A DNA stretch of 64,000 bases from Antedon bifida (GCA_963402885.1 OY727095.1:4035001-4099000), one strand, 5' to 3'. Shown: positions 45,396-57,535, numbered from the stretch's first letter. The notes: a model not told the origin generated them from the letters alone. Numbers and translations: made by a program.

Positions 45396-45733
45396 TAAAG
45401 ATGTATTGTCCCCCAAAAACATGAAAAATGAAGATTAATAAAATCAGACTTTGAATAGGCCATTTTGTAGTTTTAAGAAAGTTAATCACTTCCGTAGAAA
45501 ATAAAACCCGAAAAAATAATGTTTTCATTTATAAAATGAAAAAATAAATGGTTAAATTCAACCAAAACTTTATTGGCTGGCAGCCAATTTGTCTAGTTTT
45601 TTGCTTTAAATTACAGATTTTTCAAGTAAATAATTTTTGTTCTAAGTGAATAACTATTATGTGACATTAAAATGTCATACTCAACAAAAAAATGTAAAAA
45701 AAAAATTTTTTTCTGGGGGACAATACATCTTTA
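45396..45733. mobile_element. MITE with AAAGATGTATTGTCCCCCA inverted ends, 338 bp
   Basis: Left AAAGATGTATTGTCCCCCA; right TGGGGGACAATACATCTTT, a near-perfect inverted pair of about 19 bp with TA on both outer sides. AT-rich, no coding. TA flanks suggest a Tc1/mariner-type target. It lies next to the right end of the family-2 copy, in the intron of peptide gene 2. Confidence 0.88.
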
Positions 45734-46336
45734 CACTATTATCAAGAGGACACTTTGTTTAGGTCCTCGTTTATAGAGAATTTAATATATATTATTTTCA
45801 CTTTTATTATGAAAGTTGTTTCGAATTTTGTATTCGCCACGTTTAACACTCTATTTAAAAGATACAACATTTGGTTTATTAACCAATTAAGTTTTATTTC
45901 AAAATCTATCAGATAAACAAGATTCGAAATTTAATTGAAACAACTTCATCTGTGATTTCTAACATAGCGTTATTGACAGTACAGAAATAAAAGCTAACGA
46001 AAATTGGTACTATTTTTTCGACATTTGTACGCACATACAAGTGTACGCGCATACAATTGTACGCGCGCGTGTGTGCATCTTGATTATTGACGTTTTTATT
46101 TTAATTATTCTTGTTTGCTTTGAAAGAATAAGGCGTTTTGCTGCGTTTTATCAGAAAGAAAATGTGTTTCACTCTACATGACATCCAATGAAAATGTCCC
46201 TTTTGCCATATTATTCATAAAAAATGTTCTGTATTTTCTATGTTTTCCAAAAAAAACCCCTACAAAACAGCACCAGTCTATAAGGCGTCGCACTTACCAT
46301 AAATTGAACCTTATTGTTATTTTTTCTTACAGAACT

Positions 46337-46717
46337 ATGTCGTCGCTCCAATTGATACTTATGATAGTCTGCATCGTCGCCATCGCAAGTATTGATGCTG
46401 GTACACTTAATCGGCTCCTGAGGCGAAAACAATATCAACCAAATTTAGCAAACAACTTCGAACGTCAAATCTTTAATGAGAATCTCTCACCAACGAACAA
46501 TGATTTCCAGCAGACAAACAGTCACAACGAAGAAAGTCCAGAACAATATTCTCAGTACACCTATTTAAGTTCCTATCCTAGCAAACGCCCTAAGAGAAAT
46601 GGTCGTCCAAGCGTAGCAGAGCGACGTTCATCCCCTGTAGAAGACTCGCTCCGAAGAGCCTTGGATGAACTCTATCAAAAGTTAGAATTGCCAGGTTTAC
46701 GAGTAGGTAGAAAATGA
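46337..46717 (+). CDS. Secreted peptide precursor, paralogue 2 (126 aa, amidation signal)
   Basis: Start chosen at 46337, four bases after the acceptor, as in paralogue 1; the longer open frame from 46178 runs through the intron. Residues 1-22 are a signal peptide (QLILMIVCIVAIA). Then come LNRLLRRK, a spacer, the block QQTNSHNEESPEQYSQYTY (part of 21 residues identical to paralogue 1), SKRPKR (82-87), and NGRPSVAERRSSPVEDSLRR plus ALDELYQKLELPGLRV, closed by GRK at 124-126. GRK is a classic cleavage-plus-amidation end, so the mature peptide would end LRV-amide; RR at 96-97 could give a shorter form. Paralogue 1 lacks this Gly. Probable poly(A) signal AATAAA at 47715-47720. Neuroendocrine, epithelial or host-defence roles are all possible. 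Confidence 0.82.
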   Translation: MSSLQLILMIVCIVAIASIDAGTLNRLLRRKQYQPNLANNFERQIFNENLSPTNNDFQQTNSHNEESPEQYSQYTYLSSYPSKRPKRNGRPSVAERRSSPVEDSLRRALDELYQKLELPGLRVGRK

Positions 46718-47769
46718 ACTTCGTGGAATACACGGCAAAACAGATCGTTCCAGCGTGCCTTCGTTGACCTTCCTTACAGCCACTTGGACCCTGATGACGC
46801 ACCGAGCTTATTGACATTTTCATATTATTTAAACAAAAGTTAGGCCTAACTAAGATAATGGAGAACACGTCGTTATCAGTTGATATAACTTGTAAATTCA
46901 CAGATCTGTTTAAATGTATTTATTTTTACAATAGTAGTAAATAATTTAGTTTATTTTAAAAAGTGCAATATTTTAATATTAAAACACGATTTATTTAGAT
47001 CACGATTTGCCAAATCACCCTAGCTTGTAAAATATACATTAAAGGGGCGTTACACCGACTTACTGTTTAACACAATTATTTAAGAGAATGTAACTATTTC
47101 GTCAGCAGAAGCATCGAAGTTCAATACTTCGTTGTAAAAGAATACGATTAATTATTGAAGTAATGTAGTATTGTTCTAACATTCTAAGGCATTGACGCAT
47201 CTTCCTGCGTTATCACATATTGTTATAATACTAGTGTATCCAAGACTATCTGATTAATTCTGATTGGTTCTTTTTCTAACATTTTGTAAACATGTTTGGA
47301 CCAACGCGAGACTGCCGTTCGAAAGCCAAACTGTGCGCCGTCTATACTGTTGTACACGCGTACAAAATCCGAGCGTTGCTTTTTTTAACGGCAGCTTTAT
47401 TTGTTTAAAAGTTAACCATAAAAATATTATCTCTATTCAACTCATAGAAATGTATAATTTTGTATATTAAATAGCTTTTGTTTTTACATCTGAAGTAAAT
47501 ATATATAATTCAATTTTCGATAAGGACTAACTATATTATTTACGGGGGAAAAATGTTTAAAATGATGAATACCAAAACAAAGATTATTTGTAGTTAGTGG
47601 CAACAAATTCAGGGTTATTAATTAATATTGATTTAATTGACTTAGTTACACTTACCTTAATGAATGTTACATGTTTGTTTTAATGTTCAAAACTGTTATT
47701 TCAAAACTTATGTAAATAAATACAAAAGTTGTTAATATTTGTTCTATTTTCATTCTTTTCACTGTATTA

Positions 47770-49996
47770 AAAAAAAACCTTTCTGTGAAATGTAACAAAA
47801 GATACTATTTTTTACGGCGAATGAACTCTCCAAGGATGGAACCTACACCTTTTCGCGCGTATAATACACCAGACGTGTTGGTAATCCACAAACCTGGAAC
47901 ACGTCACGTGTGGATGTTTCGCAGTTGTTTACTATTAATTTCATCAAAATCACCAAAAATGTGATAACGAAAAAAAAAAGATAATACTTATATTATAACA
48001 CCATTCGGATGCGATGTTAACTCGTTGGCTATGATGGGCGTAGGTGTTCGAAAAACATGACAACCTGTTGTGTACATCGTCTTGCTTGATTCGCGCTAGG
48101 AATCAACAGCAACAGCTTTCGATATTGATTTTAGATTGATTAATTGATTGATTGAATGGAATGGATATTTCATTCTATATTCAACCCATAAACATTCATT
48201 ATTTATTTTAACGTATCATAGTGTTATTCATAATGGCACAGAATTGAAAGTAAAGTTGGAATTACAGAAATGAGTAAATTAATCTATTTAATCTATTTAA
48301 ATTCCTCAATTTATTTTACGATTACAAATTGACGCCTTACTGGACAAATTATAGGTAGAAATTATTCACAACTAAGCGACGTTTTTGTTCCGGTAGATCC
48401 GTGTTTTAAATTTATATTGTTTATTATAATATATAAACATAACATTTCAACAACATATATTACAATTCCACTTATTTTCCGACAATGGTGAAGTAAGTAG
48501 TAAAATAAGTCCCCCTTTAAAAAGTTTTTTAGTGTTAAAAGAATTTCACCAAAACTGACTTCCATTTATATAAATTTGAGATTTTTTTGTTTTGTTTTTT
48601 TTTTTTGTTACATGGGAAAATACTACATATATCTAGAAATTGTTGTCCAGTACGATTGTAAATTTAAAAATCTTGTCTTAATAAAATTACAAAAAAAAAA
48701 TCAGAGATGTAATCAAATAAATCTTTACATTTACCGAAAAACTGTTGATAGGTTTTCTATTCTGAACGGTAGCCGGGTCAAGTCGGCCGGTCGTAAACTT
48801 TATCGGCCTCTGTCTACTCGACCCTCGCATCCACTCGGCCCCGGGTAAACTCGGCCTTTCATCAGTAAATGTAAATTGGCACACTAAACTGTTTGAACAT
48901 TATTATGTAAATTATGTATTTAAACATACATTACATTTCTGTCTATGTTAAATGTCAATATAACCCTGGACGGTTTAGAGTTTCTCTTTCTGTTTAAAAT
49001 TTACATATCTATAAATAAGAGAGAGTTGTACGTTTTGTTCGTTATCGTTGCCACAGCACGCATCGAAATTGTACTGAGAATGTTTTAAATTACATTTGAA
49101 ACCCGACCTGGGGTGGGTATCCTTGCTAGCTATGTTTAATTAAGTTATAATTATTCAATAAAAGGTTCCCAAAAAAAAAGAAAACAAACAACAATTCTAT
49201 GGCATATAATATACGGCTTGTCTAAAATACAACAAAAAAACACAAGTAAAGGGAAATATTATTGTCAATTCTCAATTGTGGTTTTATTTGCACATTCAAC
49301 AATACTATATAGGCCTATAGATTTATGAAGCGCTTTTCCAAAAAATACCAAAGCGCTGAAATAGTGTTAGCCTAAAAACTTTAAAACACCCACATTTCCA
49401 CCCACCTTTACAATTATTATTTGAACCTTGACAGGAATTATAGTATTTTTAGGCCTTATTATTAGATCACTATGACATTTAATAATGTTGCAATTATGAG
49501 TTCATTTTTTCTACATGTTTTACAGCTCAACGTTTAGTGATCGATTGATCGTTTGTACATTATACAATATTACTACTATGCATCCATACATCAAAATGCC
49601 CGCAATTTTATTGGGAATGCCGATATGAAGTTTGAACATTATCCGCCATCTTGGATCCAATATAGCGGCCAAAATAGAGGTCTAAATACCTACTGTTGCG
49701 TATTAGGGAGATGGGTTACGAGGTATCAAAATGACCAGAATTTAGGCACTGTGAAAGTTTTCCAATACATTTGAAACGCACCCGGAGTCGATTAGGCCGT
49801 CGCTAACAAATTGGCAACAATTATGAACATTCCATTCCGAATAACGCAACCAGTCTGCGAAATAATAAACCTTGCCAGAAATTCGTGCTGCTTATAGGAA
49901 AGTTGAATAGTTTTTATTTTTAATATTAATAATAATAATTCAAGCTTTATACTAAAACCTCAATGTGGTTAACAGTAAAACCATTGCTGGCTTAAA
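47770..49996. other. Intergenic DNA without a gene
   Basis: Contains the duplicated CTGGAACACGTCACGTG word at 47892. A GATTGATT run is near 48130. 48766-48858 has a loosely repeated CTCGGCC/GTAAACT phrase. A minus-strand SINE/LINE tail-like AAGCGCTTTTCC/AAAGCGCT fragment is at about 49320-49366. No frame here encodes a recognisable protein. Confidence 0.5.
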
Positions 49997-50632
49997 CAAG
50001 GCCATACATGGCTGCAGTCGCGTGCGCAAATGTGAGTTAGTGTTTACCGACCGACCGACCGACCAACCGACCGACATAGTGAGCTATAGAGAATAAAAAT
50101 AGCAATTAAAGTTCCCGGATGGATAGATATTTAATGTAATTTTATTGTACAGTATATGTCAATCTTTTGATGTACACATTTGCAGTAATTTACTCAAATT
50201 TTAATGTGGTTGTGTTATTTTTCTCTCTCTCGTCGTTCTACTCATATCTGAGTACTCGTGACCATTCGGATGAGGTGTCTCCATTCTTGCCGATCTTGAG
50301 CTTCATTGTAGCTACTGATTATTGGTCGGTTTGCAGCACCACTTATACCATCAATCCATTTGAGTCTCTGTCTTCCTCTTTTTCGTTTCCCATCAACTTT
50401 CCCAAACATAATCATTTTCTCCATACTATCTCCATCCCGTCTGGCAATATGTCCAAAGTATTGTAGTTTTTGTTTGATAATAGATTCAATTAATGTGCCT
50501 TTCTTGCCTATTTCGCATATATTTTTAGTCGCGTTCAAACGCGAGTTCACAGCTCACTATGTCGGTCGGTTGGTCGTTGGTCGGTAAACACTAACATTTG
50601 AGCACGCGACTGCAGCCATGTATATGGTCTTG
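49997..50632. mobile_element. Element with about 85-bp inverted ends enclosing a LINE coding fragment
   Basis: Left 49997-50087 (CAAGGCCATACATGGCTGC, AGTCGCGTGCGCAAATG, TGTTTACCGACCGACCGACC, ACATAGTGAGCT) and right 50551-50632 (its inverse with few changes) form long inverted repeats. Both contain GACC tetramer runs. About 460 bp lies between them, most of it the minus-strand LINE fragment. A composite non-autonomous element, or a LINE tail captured between two halves of a foldback element, are both possible. Confidence 0.8.
50242..50550 (-). pseudogene. Non-LTR retrotransposon (LINE) reverse-transcriptase C-terminal fragment
   Basis: The minus strand encodes KQKLQYFGHIARRDGD, KMIMFGKVDGKRKRGRQR, LKWIDGISG and AQDRQEWRHLI. 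This is the familiar C-terminal tail of LINE endonuclease/reverse-transcriptase proteins (FGH..RRDG, GKR.RGRQR..W.D.I, DR..WR). Only about 95 residues remain; the catalytic domain is absent. The frame is still open to its natural-looking end, so the fragment is fairly young. It lies wholly between the inverted repeats of the enclosing element. Confidence 0.85.
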
Positions 50633-51094
50633 TACATACAATGCAATTTCAATATAATTTGTAATTTTTTTTCTCAATATCTCTTTTCCAATAAATTGTT
50701 GTTACAACAATCTCTTTGTCTTGTGTAAAGTTCATGCATTTTGGCTAAATATAACTAAATAAAACTAAACAAATTGAATATTGAAAATGATATATTTTTT
50801 CGAATGCATCGGAATCTTGAAAAACAAATTAATATAGCATCAATTGTTCGCGTGAACAAGTGTTGCAGATTCTTCCTGAGAAACTAAATGACGTAAGCTA
50901 CCTTACATATCAATATTAATAACATGCCAAAATAGTGTTTGAAGATAAGCACGATTTGTGATAAATGACTAAAGAAAAACATATTTTCAGATAATGTTTA
51001 CACATATAAAAACAATAAGATGATTGAAGACTTTGACAATTAAACAAAAATCGTGTGAACATCTCACATTCATTGTACCTCTCAATCCAACTAC

Positions 51095-51310
51095 AGTAAA
51101 ACTCCTCCTTCGGGACATCTCTATTCAGGGGATACCCCTATTCAGAGGACATCTTTATTCAGTGGACACCCCTATTCAACGGACACCCTTATTCAGGGGA
51201 CACCCTTATTCATGGGACACCCTTATTCAGAGGACACCCTTATTCAGGGGACACCCCTATTCAGGGACACCACTTATTAAGTAAACATTCCTATTCAGGG
51301 GAAACCAATA
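51095..51310. repeat. 21-22-bp tandem array related to family 3 (CCTTATTCAGGGGACACC)
   Basis: About nine units of TATTCAGGGGACACCCCT with variants, starting after CAGTAAAACTCCTCCTTCGG and ending at CTATTCAGGGG. The same words occur once per unit in the 145-bp repeats of the EXOSC2 3' UTR, so this looks like local amplification of one arm of that element. Confidence 0.85.
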
Positions 51311-51928
51311 TACCGTGGACGTGGGGTGGGGGTGGGGGGATGCATGGGGCTCTATTCAGGAGCTCTATTTCATAATGAAACGAACAAAATGAAAATGCTA
51401 TCAACGCAATTCAGGGGAACGTTCCATTTTAAAGGACATTTTGTTGGACGTAGAGCCATTTTTAAATTTGCTTCAAAATCATTCAACTGGATCGAGACAA
51501 ACTGAATATAAGTTTTTTTTAATTTGATGGGCGTCTGCTATGACACGCGACACGCCCACACCATTTGAAAGAGAAGAAGATAATTCATATAATTTTATCA
51601 TTTATTAATATAAGCGTTTATCAGTTATAGACAACAATTTTTAGATAAAAAATATTAATTTTGATAATAAAACATTTCATTTTCATTGATGACATATATT
51701 TTGTGACATCATCATCATCAATCATGACGTGTAAACTCAGTTAAAGATTACCAATAACGAATAGTCTGATATTAGGCCTAAAGAAGTCTGGGCGGGAAAA
51801 ACAATTAACGGCGAAGGGAGGGACCGATTATAGGCCTAAATCGTAAGTGAAGTGCTGATACATTAACCTACTATTGTGTGTTGATAATGTAAATATCGGG
51901 TTAACCTGTGTCTTGTAGTCTAAAGATT

Positions 51929-52040
51929 GGTTCTCACTAGAATCCTAAAAGCAAAAGAACCTAAGCGCAAAGCAAGTATAAATTCGACCAATCACAACGC
52001 ATCGTTACTTGCATTGCGTCACTGTGGGAAGCAAGCTTAA
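51929..52040. mobile_element. Old family-1 MITE
   Basis: GGTTCTCACTAGAATCC at the left and TGTGGGAAGCAAGCTT at the right, with the internal CGACCAATCACAACGC typical of the shorter subtype. Strongly diverged. Confidence 0.6.
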
Positions 52041-53345
52041 CTGGGTCGCGCCAAATTTTCATCAAACGGCGTACGTTCATTCGTCTGTTTTTATCCACGA
52101 AATTTAAACGGTGGGAGAGGGTCGCCTATAATCTACAGTATTATAGTTTATATTTATCCGCAAATTAGGATTTCATACTTGAACTTACAAATAATTTGGA
52201 TCACTGCGTGTATGAACAGAAGCAAATAACACACTGGAGATGTGACATGGCAGAATCGATGTTTTTTATAGTACAACCAAATCAAGTTACAGATAAACAA
52301 TAGAACATCTGATATGGAAGGCTTATAGAAATCAAATCACACTGAACAAGATTATAATTTCACATGTGAAGAATCAGATAATAATATTAGTTTGAAAATC
52401 GTGCTGTAATCCAATAACAATTGTGTTACAAACAAGACTTGTAATTAATAAAGCATACAAATGTCATCTGGATATAACTTACCTATACCTATTTTATAAA
52501 TAATATAAAATTATAATAATAAGAATTTATTTTGTGATGGTTAAATTATTCCATACTTATATTAGTATAAAACATTAAATTAATATTTTAAAAATAATTT
52601 GGTTTCAAAATATTTATTTATAATTGTATTCTCTGCTTCATAACGCTTAAAACATGTCGATGTTTTAACCAACTTCATCCCATACGGTCGTATTTTTGTA
52701 CCCCGTGGTGGAAGTAAGGTCCAAGCAGATCACGTCATCAATAACAAACAAATTATTAAATTCTTAAATAATATTAAATTTGCAGACACAGAAAAACTCT
52801 AAACCACCCACTGATATATCCTACTGAAAATAATTTTATAAACATTGAATATAAAAATTTTGTTTAATGGTAAATATTCAAGATTCAATTTATTGTCACA
52901 TAATATAACATACGTGAAATTTGTTTTCCTGAGCATAGAAACATAGATACAATACAATTTAAAACACAATATAAAAACGTAACACCTTAACTAATTATCT
53001 TGAAAAATGTACATTATATAGATGACAAGTATATGGGAAAAAGAGTTGGTTTTAACTTTGCATTGCCGAATTCTACCAGATCTATTAATACAATACTATT
53101 TAGTGGAAGAGTCACATAAGGTAAGGTTATGATTAGATTAGGCAGGGAGAAGGTGAAATAGATAGTTAAGTTAGTATAAAGGTTAGTCAAAATCAAATTA
53201 TTTTACCATAACTTGATATTATTAATATTTAATATTTAATAACATCTAAATCATGCACTTTACCACACTTGTATATATAAAGTTCAAGTTATATAAACAG
53301 TAATAATGATATCTACACCCCCACAAACAAATACAGTACCACCAG
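52041..53345. other. AT-rich intergenic DNA
   Basis: No gene or clear element. 52880-52980 contains TTCAATTTATTGTCACATAA and CGTGAAATTTGTTTTCC, a phrase that looks like a repeat tail, but no copy elsewhere in the window confirms it. Confidence 0.4.
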
Positions 53346-53349
53346 TAAG

Positions 53350-53440
53350 CAAGGACGTAGACGCAAGCGAGTTGACCAATGACAATCGACAGTTTGAATA
53401 ATGAATCGCTTGTGATTGGTCAAAAGTGGGAACCAAGCTT
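53350..53440. mobile_element. Family-1 MITE, half element
   Basis: AAGGACGTAGACGCAAGCGA, GTTGACCAATGACAATCGAC and CTTGTGATTGGTCAAAAGTG lead into GGGAACCAAGCTT. The left TIR is missing. Shorter-subtype interior. Confidence 0.7.
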
Positions 53441-53907
53441 TAATATTTAAAGGCACGATTTTTGTGTGTTGTCGAGTTCAAATTAAATTAGAGACAGGCA
53501 GATGGTCTTATAATGAAATCTACATAATTAATAACATCAATGTAATCAATTTAAACAAAAAGCATGTTCTAATTCCAAATCCTTATCTAATATAAACGAG
53601 ATTTTTCAACCCATAATTCAAGTGGCCCAATAGAAGGAAACAGACTCATTAATTTTAAATAATAATTCATTGACTGTTGGTAAGATAAACAAGAGAAGTG
53701 TCCGCTATCATTTTCTTCACTTGTTAAACACATCACGCATTACTTACCGAAAACTCGTATTCAGGAGACCCAGAAAAAAATGAACGAGAGGAAATACAGG
53801 TCTCCTTCCAATTAAAGATCATTTTTGGGACTCAGGTTTTAGTAGTTAGTACTAAAGTATTAGTAGCTTTGGTCTATAATTAGAATCCCTCCCTCAGCTA
53901 TCTTTCA

Positions 53908-53952
53908 CTAAGAAGTCCCAAACTTATGTGTGCGAAAACAAAATCGCACCCG
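53908..53952. mobile_element. One-ended remnant of the 42.3-kb inverted-repeat family
   Basis: AGTCCCAAACTTATGTGTGC, GAAAACAAAATCGCACCCGG matches the right terminus at 42590-42628 with several changes. No partner end nearby. Confidence 0.55.
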
Positions 53953-55049
53953 GGACTGACTCAATGATATAGAGAACACACACATATAGGTTACCATAAA
54001 GGAAGGGCAATTAAACACTTAAAATGGCTTGTAATTACTTTAATAACAATTGAAAGTATGTTTGTATGTCAAACACATATCCTAAATTCACAATGTCACC
54101 ATTTTAATATATTAAATGTTTAAACCAACGTTTTTGATTCTTGTTTAATATCATATGACCGCCATTTGTCATGTCACGTGTACTATTCACCAAGATTCAG
54201 TAAGGCATATATTAGCTTCGGAGACATAAAAGGTTCATCAAAAGCATTATATTGTGAAATTAATTGTTTTGGTATAATTTAGTGAAATAGAAAAGAGGTA
54301 TAGTTTAAAATACAACATGTGTATATTATCTTAATCATCAACAATTGCTACAACATATCGCCTGCAACACAGTTCTACAATTGATGTACGCATGCGTCAA
54401 TTGTTCACGTTTCATGTTCATCTGTTACGGACAATATTGGTTGTTTTTGATCGATTAAGGATGTACCATCGTTTCCAACTTTAATGATATAAATATAATG
54501 ACGTCGTAAAACTGACGCATTTCCCGTTTTTTCTGACACGCTGAAACTTTCACACTATATGTAGTTAATCACGTATCGGATACGCGATGCTTTTACGGGG
54601 ATAAGCAGCCCTTCAGAACACGGCGGCAGGGCAATTAGTCAACTTCACACGTCCACGGACTATCTAGAAAAACTTTCACTCAAACTCACGAGCGTGGTTG
54701 ACATCATTAAATTATGTTATTAATTTGTTGTTCATTAAACGGCTTTTAGGAATCATTAATCTTTTGTAAAAAAAGACTTTTTGTAACAATACACACGAAT
54801 CAATCAAGCCATACAGTTCGTATGTAAAGCACGGGGTCAGACACAATTTATCCCGCGTATATAGTTACAAAAAATCAGGCTCACACAACTTTAAATACAT
54901 CAAGCTTGATACGTTCCTGTTATCTAGATTCTGAGATTCTTTTTTCAAATTTCTTCTGCCAATTTTGTAACAAAAATGCATAATGACCTATAATTTTGAA
55001 AAGAATATAACAACTCACCGTCACTAAAACTGCTGATCCATAAAACGAC

Positions 55050-55215
55050 CATGTAGAAAACGTACGCCTACATTCGTTTGTTTTCACTGCTATGCAAATA
55101 CCACTACACTGGTTCATATGCAAATTACAGTGTAGAAAACGCTGTACATTGATTGTTTTCACGTTATTACTATGCAAATACCGCTGCACTGGTGAATATG
55201 CAAATTACAATCCAG
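55050..55215. repeat. Tandem 80-bp duplication carrying four ATGCAAAT octamers
   Basis: Two copies of GTAGAAAACG ... TTGTTTTCAC ... CTATGCAAATACC ... CACTGGT ... ATATGCAAATTACA. The exact octamer ATGCAAAT occurs at 55092, 55118, 55172 and 55198. Family knowledge: ATGCAAAT is the binding site of POU/Oct factors. No gene was identified next to it, so a regulatory role is only a possibility. Confidence 0.8.
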
Positions 55216-55813
55216 GTCAGCACGAATAATTAATTAAGCGCTTAGAAAGGGAGGGAAATAGTTGGCAAAATTAAAGATAGTGGCAAATATAGAAAGGCCA
55301 ACAGAGGGCGTGCTATTTTAAAAATCGGCCCATACTGAAGATACAAATAACTCGAGATTATATAACGTCAATAATATATCGATTTTTCTGAAAATCAATA
55401 GGCATATGGTCAAGTAGTATACTCTACTTTGAAACTTATGCTTTGAAAGAATTGGGCTAAGTAAAAAATAACACATTTAATCTTTTACAAAAGAGATTTA
55501 AAGACTATAAATTAGACCAGCGTGTATAAAGTTGATAAATATTAAGTTAAGTGGTGGGTGGTGATTATTGTTTCTCGAAATCTAGGGCAGCAAAGTGGAG
55601 GAAAGTAATTTGACCAATTTCTAACATTGTTGTAATTTATCGTCAGTAAAGAGGATTAAAATTGTTGTCTTCTTTAATTAAGTTTCCTTTACATGATTTC
55701 TTTTCAATTTAGAGAAATGGCGAAAAGACATTTACGATTATAGTGGGTATACAATCATAATAAACCGCTGGAGAAGCTAATTGTCCTATACATAGTGGGG
55801 ATTGGGGTTTTCT

Positions 55814-56034
55814 TAAGCGTGGTTCCCACTAGCGACGCAACGTAACGCAACGCAGCGACGTTTTGACGCAAAGTGCTGTATTGCGTCATCACAAGTGGGA
55901 ACCGACCACGCAATAGTGCTGCAAACATCGCAGGTTTGATTTCACGCAGGCCGGGGCAAACACAATTATTAGAAGGGCATTTTCTTACGTTGCGTAGATT
56001 GCGTTACGTTGCGTCGCTAGTGGGAACCAAGCTT
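55814..56034. mobile_element. Family-1 MITE, long subtype, intact ends
   Basis: AAGCGTGGTTCCCACTAGCG at the left; CGCTAGTGGGAACCAAGCTT at the right. Interior with GACGCAAAGTGCTG, CAGGTTTGATTTC and ACAATTATTAGAAGGGCAT, shared with the copies at 59.5, 60.3 and 63.1 kb. TTAA lies at both outer borders. About 221 bp. Confidence 0.9.
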
Positions 56035-57535
56035 AAATGTTTTCTACCGCATAAAAAAATAGTAATAGTATAGTGAGATTCGATATATTTACAAAGTATA
56101 CTCGGAGTATACTCGTCAATTTTTAGTGACGCCGTGGCGGTCACCGCTTTAAAAAAAATTATTTTATCTTTGAATTGTGTCATGGTTCATTCTTTAAAAC
56201 TCGTTTCAATAATGTAAATTTGAATTTTTATACAATTGAATTATCGTTTTCTTCAATCATCTGTGCCAAAAATACAATTCATGAACATTGAAGTTTCATT
56301 TAACTTAAATATAAATGATTTTAATTGATTAATTTTAAAGACCTAAGTGCGTAGAGGTAAATTTATAATACAAATACGTGAAATATTTACTTTAAAATGA
56401 ATCAATTCAACTTACACATTTATTCCATTTTTTTCGACTTACATATTTATTCAATTTTTTTCGACTTACATATTTATTCCAATTTTGTAAGTTTTAGTTT
56501 GGTAGCAATACTAAATTAAATAATATTAAAATGGCTATAATTTTTTCTAAAAAGGTTGATGAAATATTTTATTTGAATTAGTTTTAAGATTAGTATTTTA
56601 TTGATTAAAAGGATTGTTTTTTGTTAAATTTGTTTTACTATAATAGGTAAACTATTACGTCACAATTCTCGAAGTGACGTCACGACATATGTGAACTAAT
56701 TAAATTCCAATGCGAACATAAACAGTAAATGTGTGAGATTGATGATCAATGCCGTTAACAAAATCGATCATAAATTTAAAAGTTATATCCGCTTCAAAAA
56801 ATAATAAAATAACAAGTTTTTGATGAAATTCTACTACCGTTATCAAAGGACTAATTAAAATCGCCATTTTAATATTCTTGTTCCCCGGATGTTGCTTACG
56901 TCATGGTTTGCCTACGTTCTAGTTTGCAACAATGAGTGCCAACTTACTTATTTGAATGAGAAAATGAGAACATAATTTTAATTTACAAACAATTTAATTT
57001 GTCACTACAGAATATGAAACAAATGATGTAAAAAAAAATAAAGAAATACTAATAATTTGTGACGTATAAAAAAACCTAAATAATATTTACAATAATTTCG
57101 ATCATTAAATTCTTATTTTTGATGACAGCTTCATTAATTCAATATAGATTTAATGTTACACATAAAATCTTCAAAGTCACTCGAAAACGTATAACGTATT
57201 AAAAAAATAAAACATTAAAACGGCAATAATAATAATGATTCCGCAATTATTTCACGACTGCTTTAAATACATTGGTTTTTATGATTAACCATAAATCTTA
57301 CAATGCACTTCCATTTGGAATGGTGACAACTATTTGGTGTAAAATAACATTTTGGAAAAATAATGACGAACAGGCAATACATTATTATTATTATTTTATT
57401 GTTTTATAAATGTAGGTCTACTTAAAATAATTATTTTATGACGCCATAACTTGTTATGACAGGTGATGTTTATATTTTACTCAAACCCATCATCTTCATA
57501 GGCCTAGAACATAATCTAACACACACTAAATAAGT
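56035..57535. other. AT-rich intergenic DNA with one short tandem repeat
   Basis: Three 27-bp units of TTTTTTTCGACTTACATATT lie at about 56411-56490. Nothing else recognisable; no coding frame. Confidence 0.5.

Noticed and set aside
46178-46336. Upstream extension of the paralogue-2 open frame
   Set aside because: It reads through intron sequence and its polypyrimidine/CTTACAG acceptor. The paralogue shows the start lies four bases after the acceptor, and only that start gives a signal peptide at the N-terminus.
54920-55189. 89-codon minus-strand frame with a hydrophobic segment
   Set aside because: Its N-terminal half is the translated octamer duplication. No signal peptide, splice context or homology was recognised.
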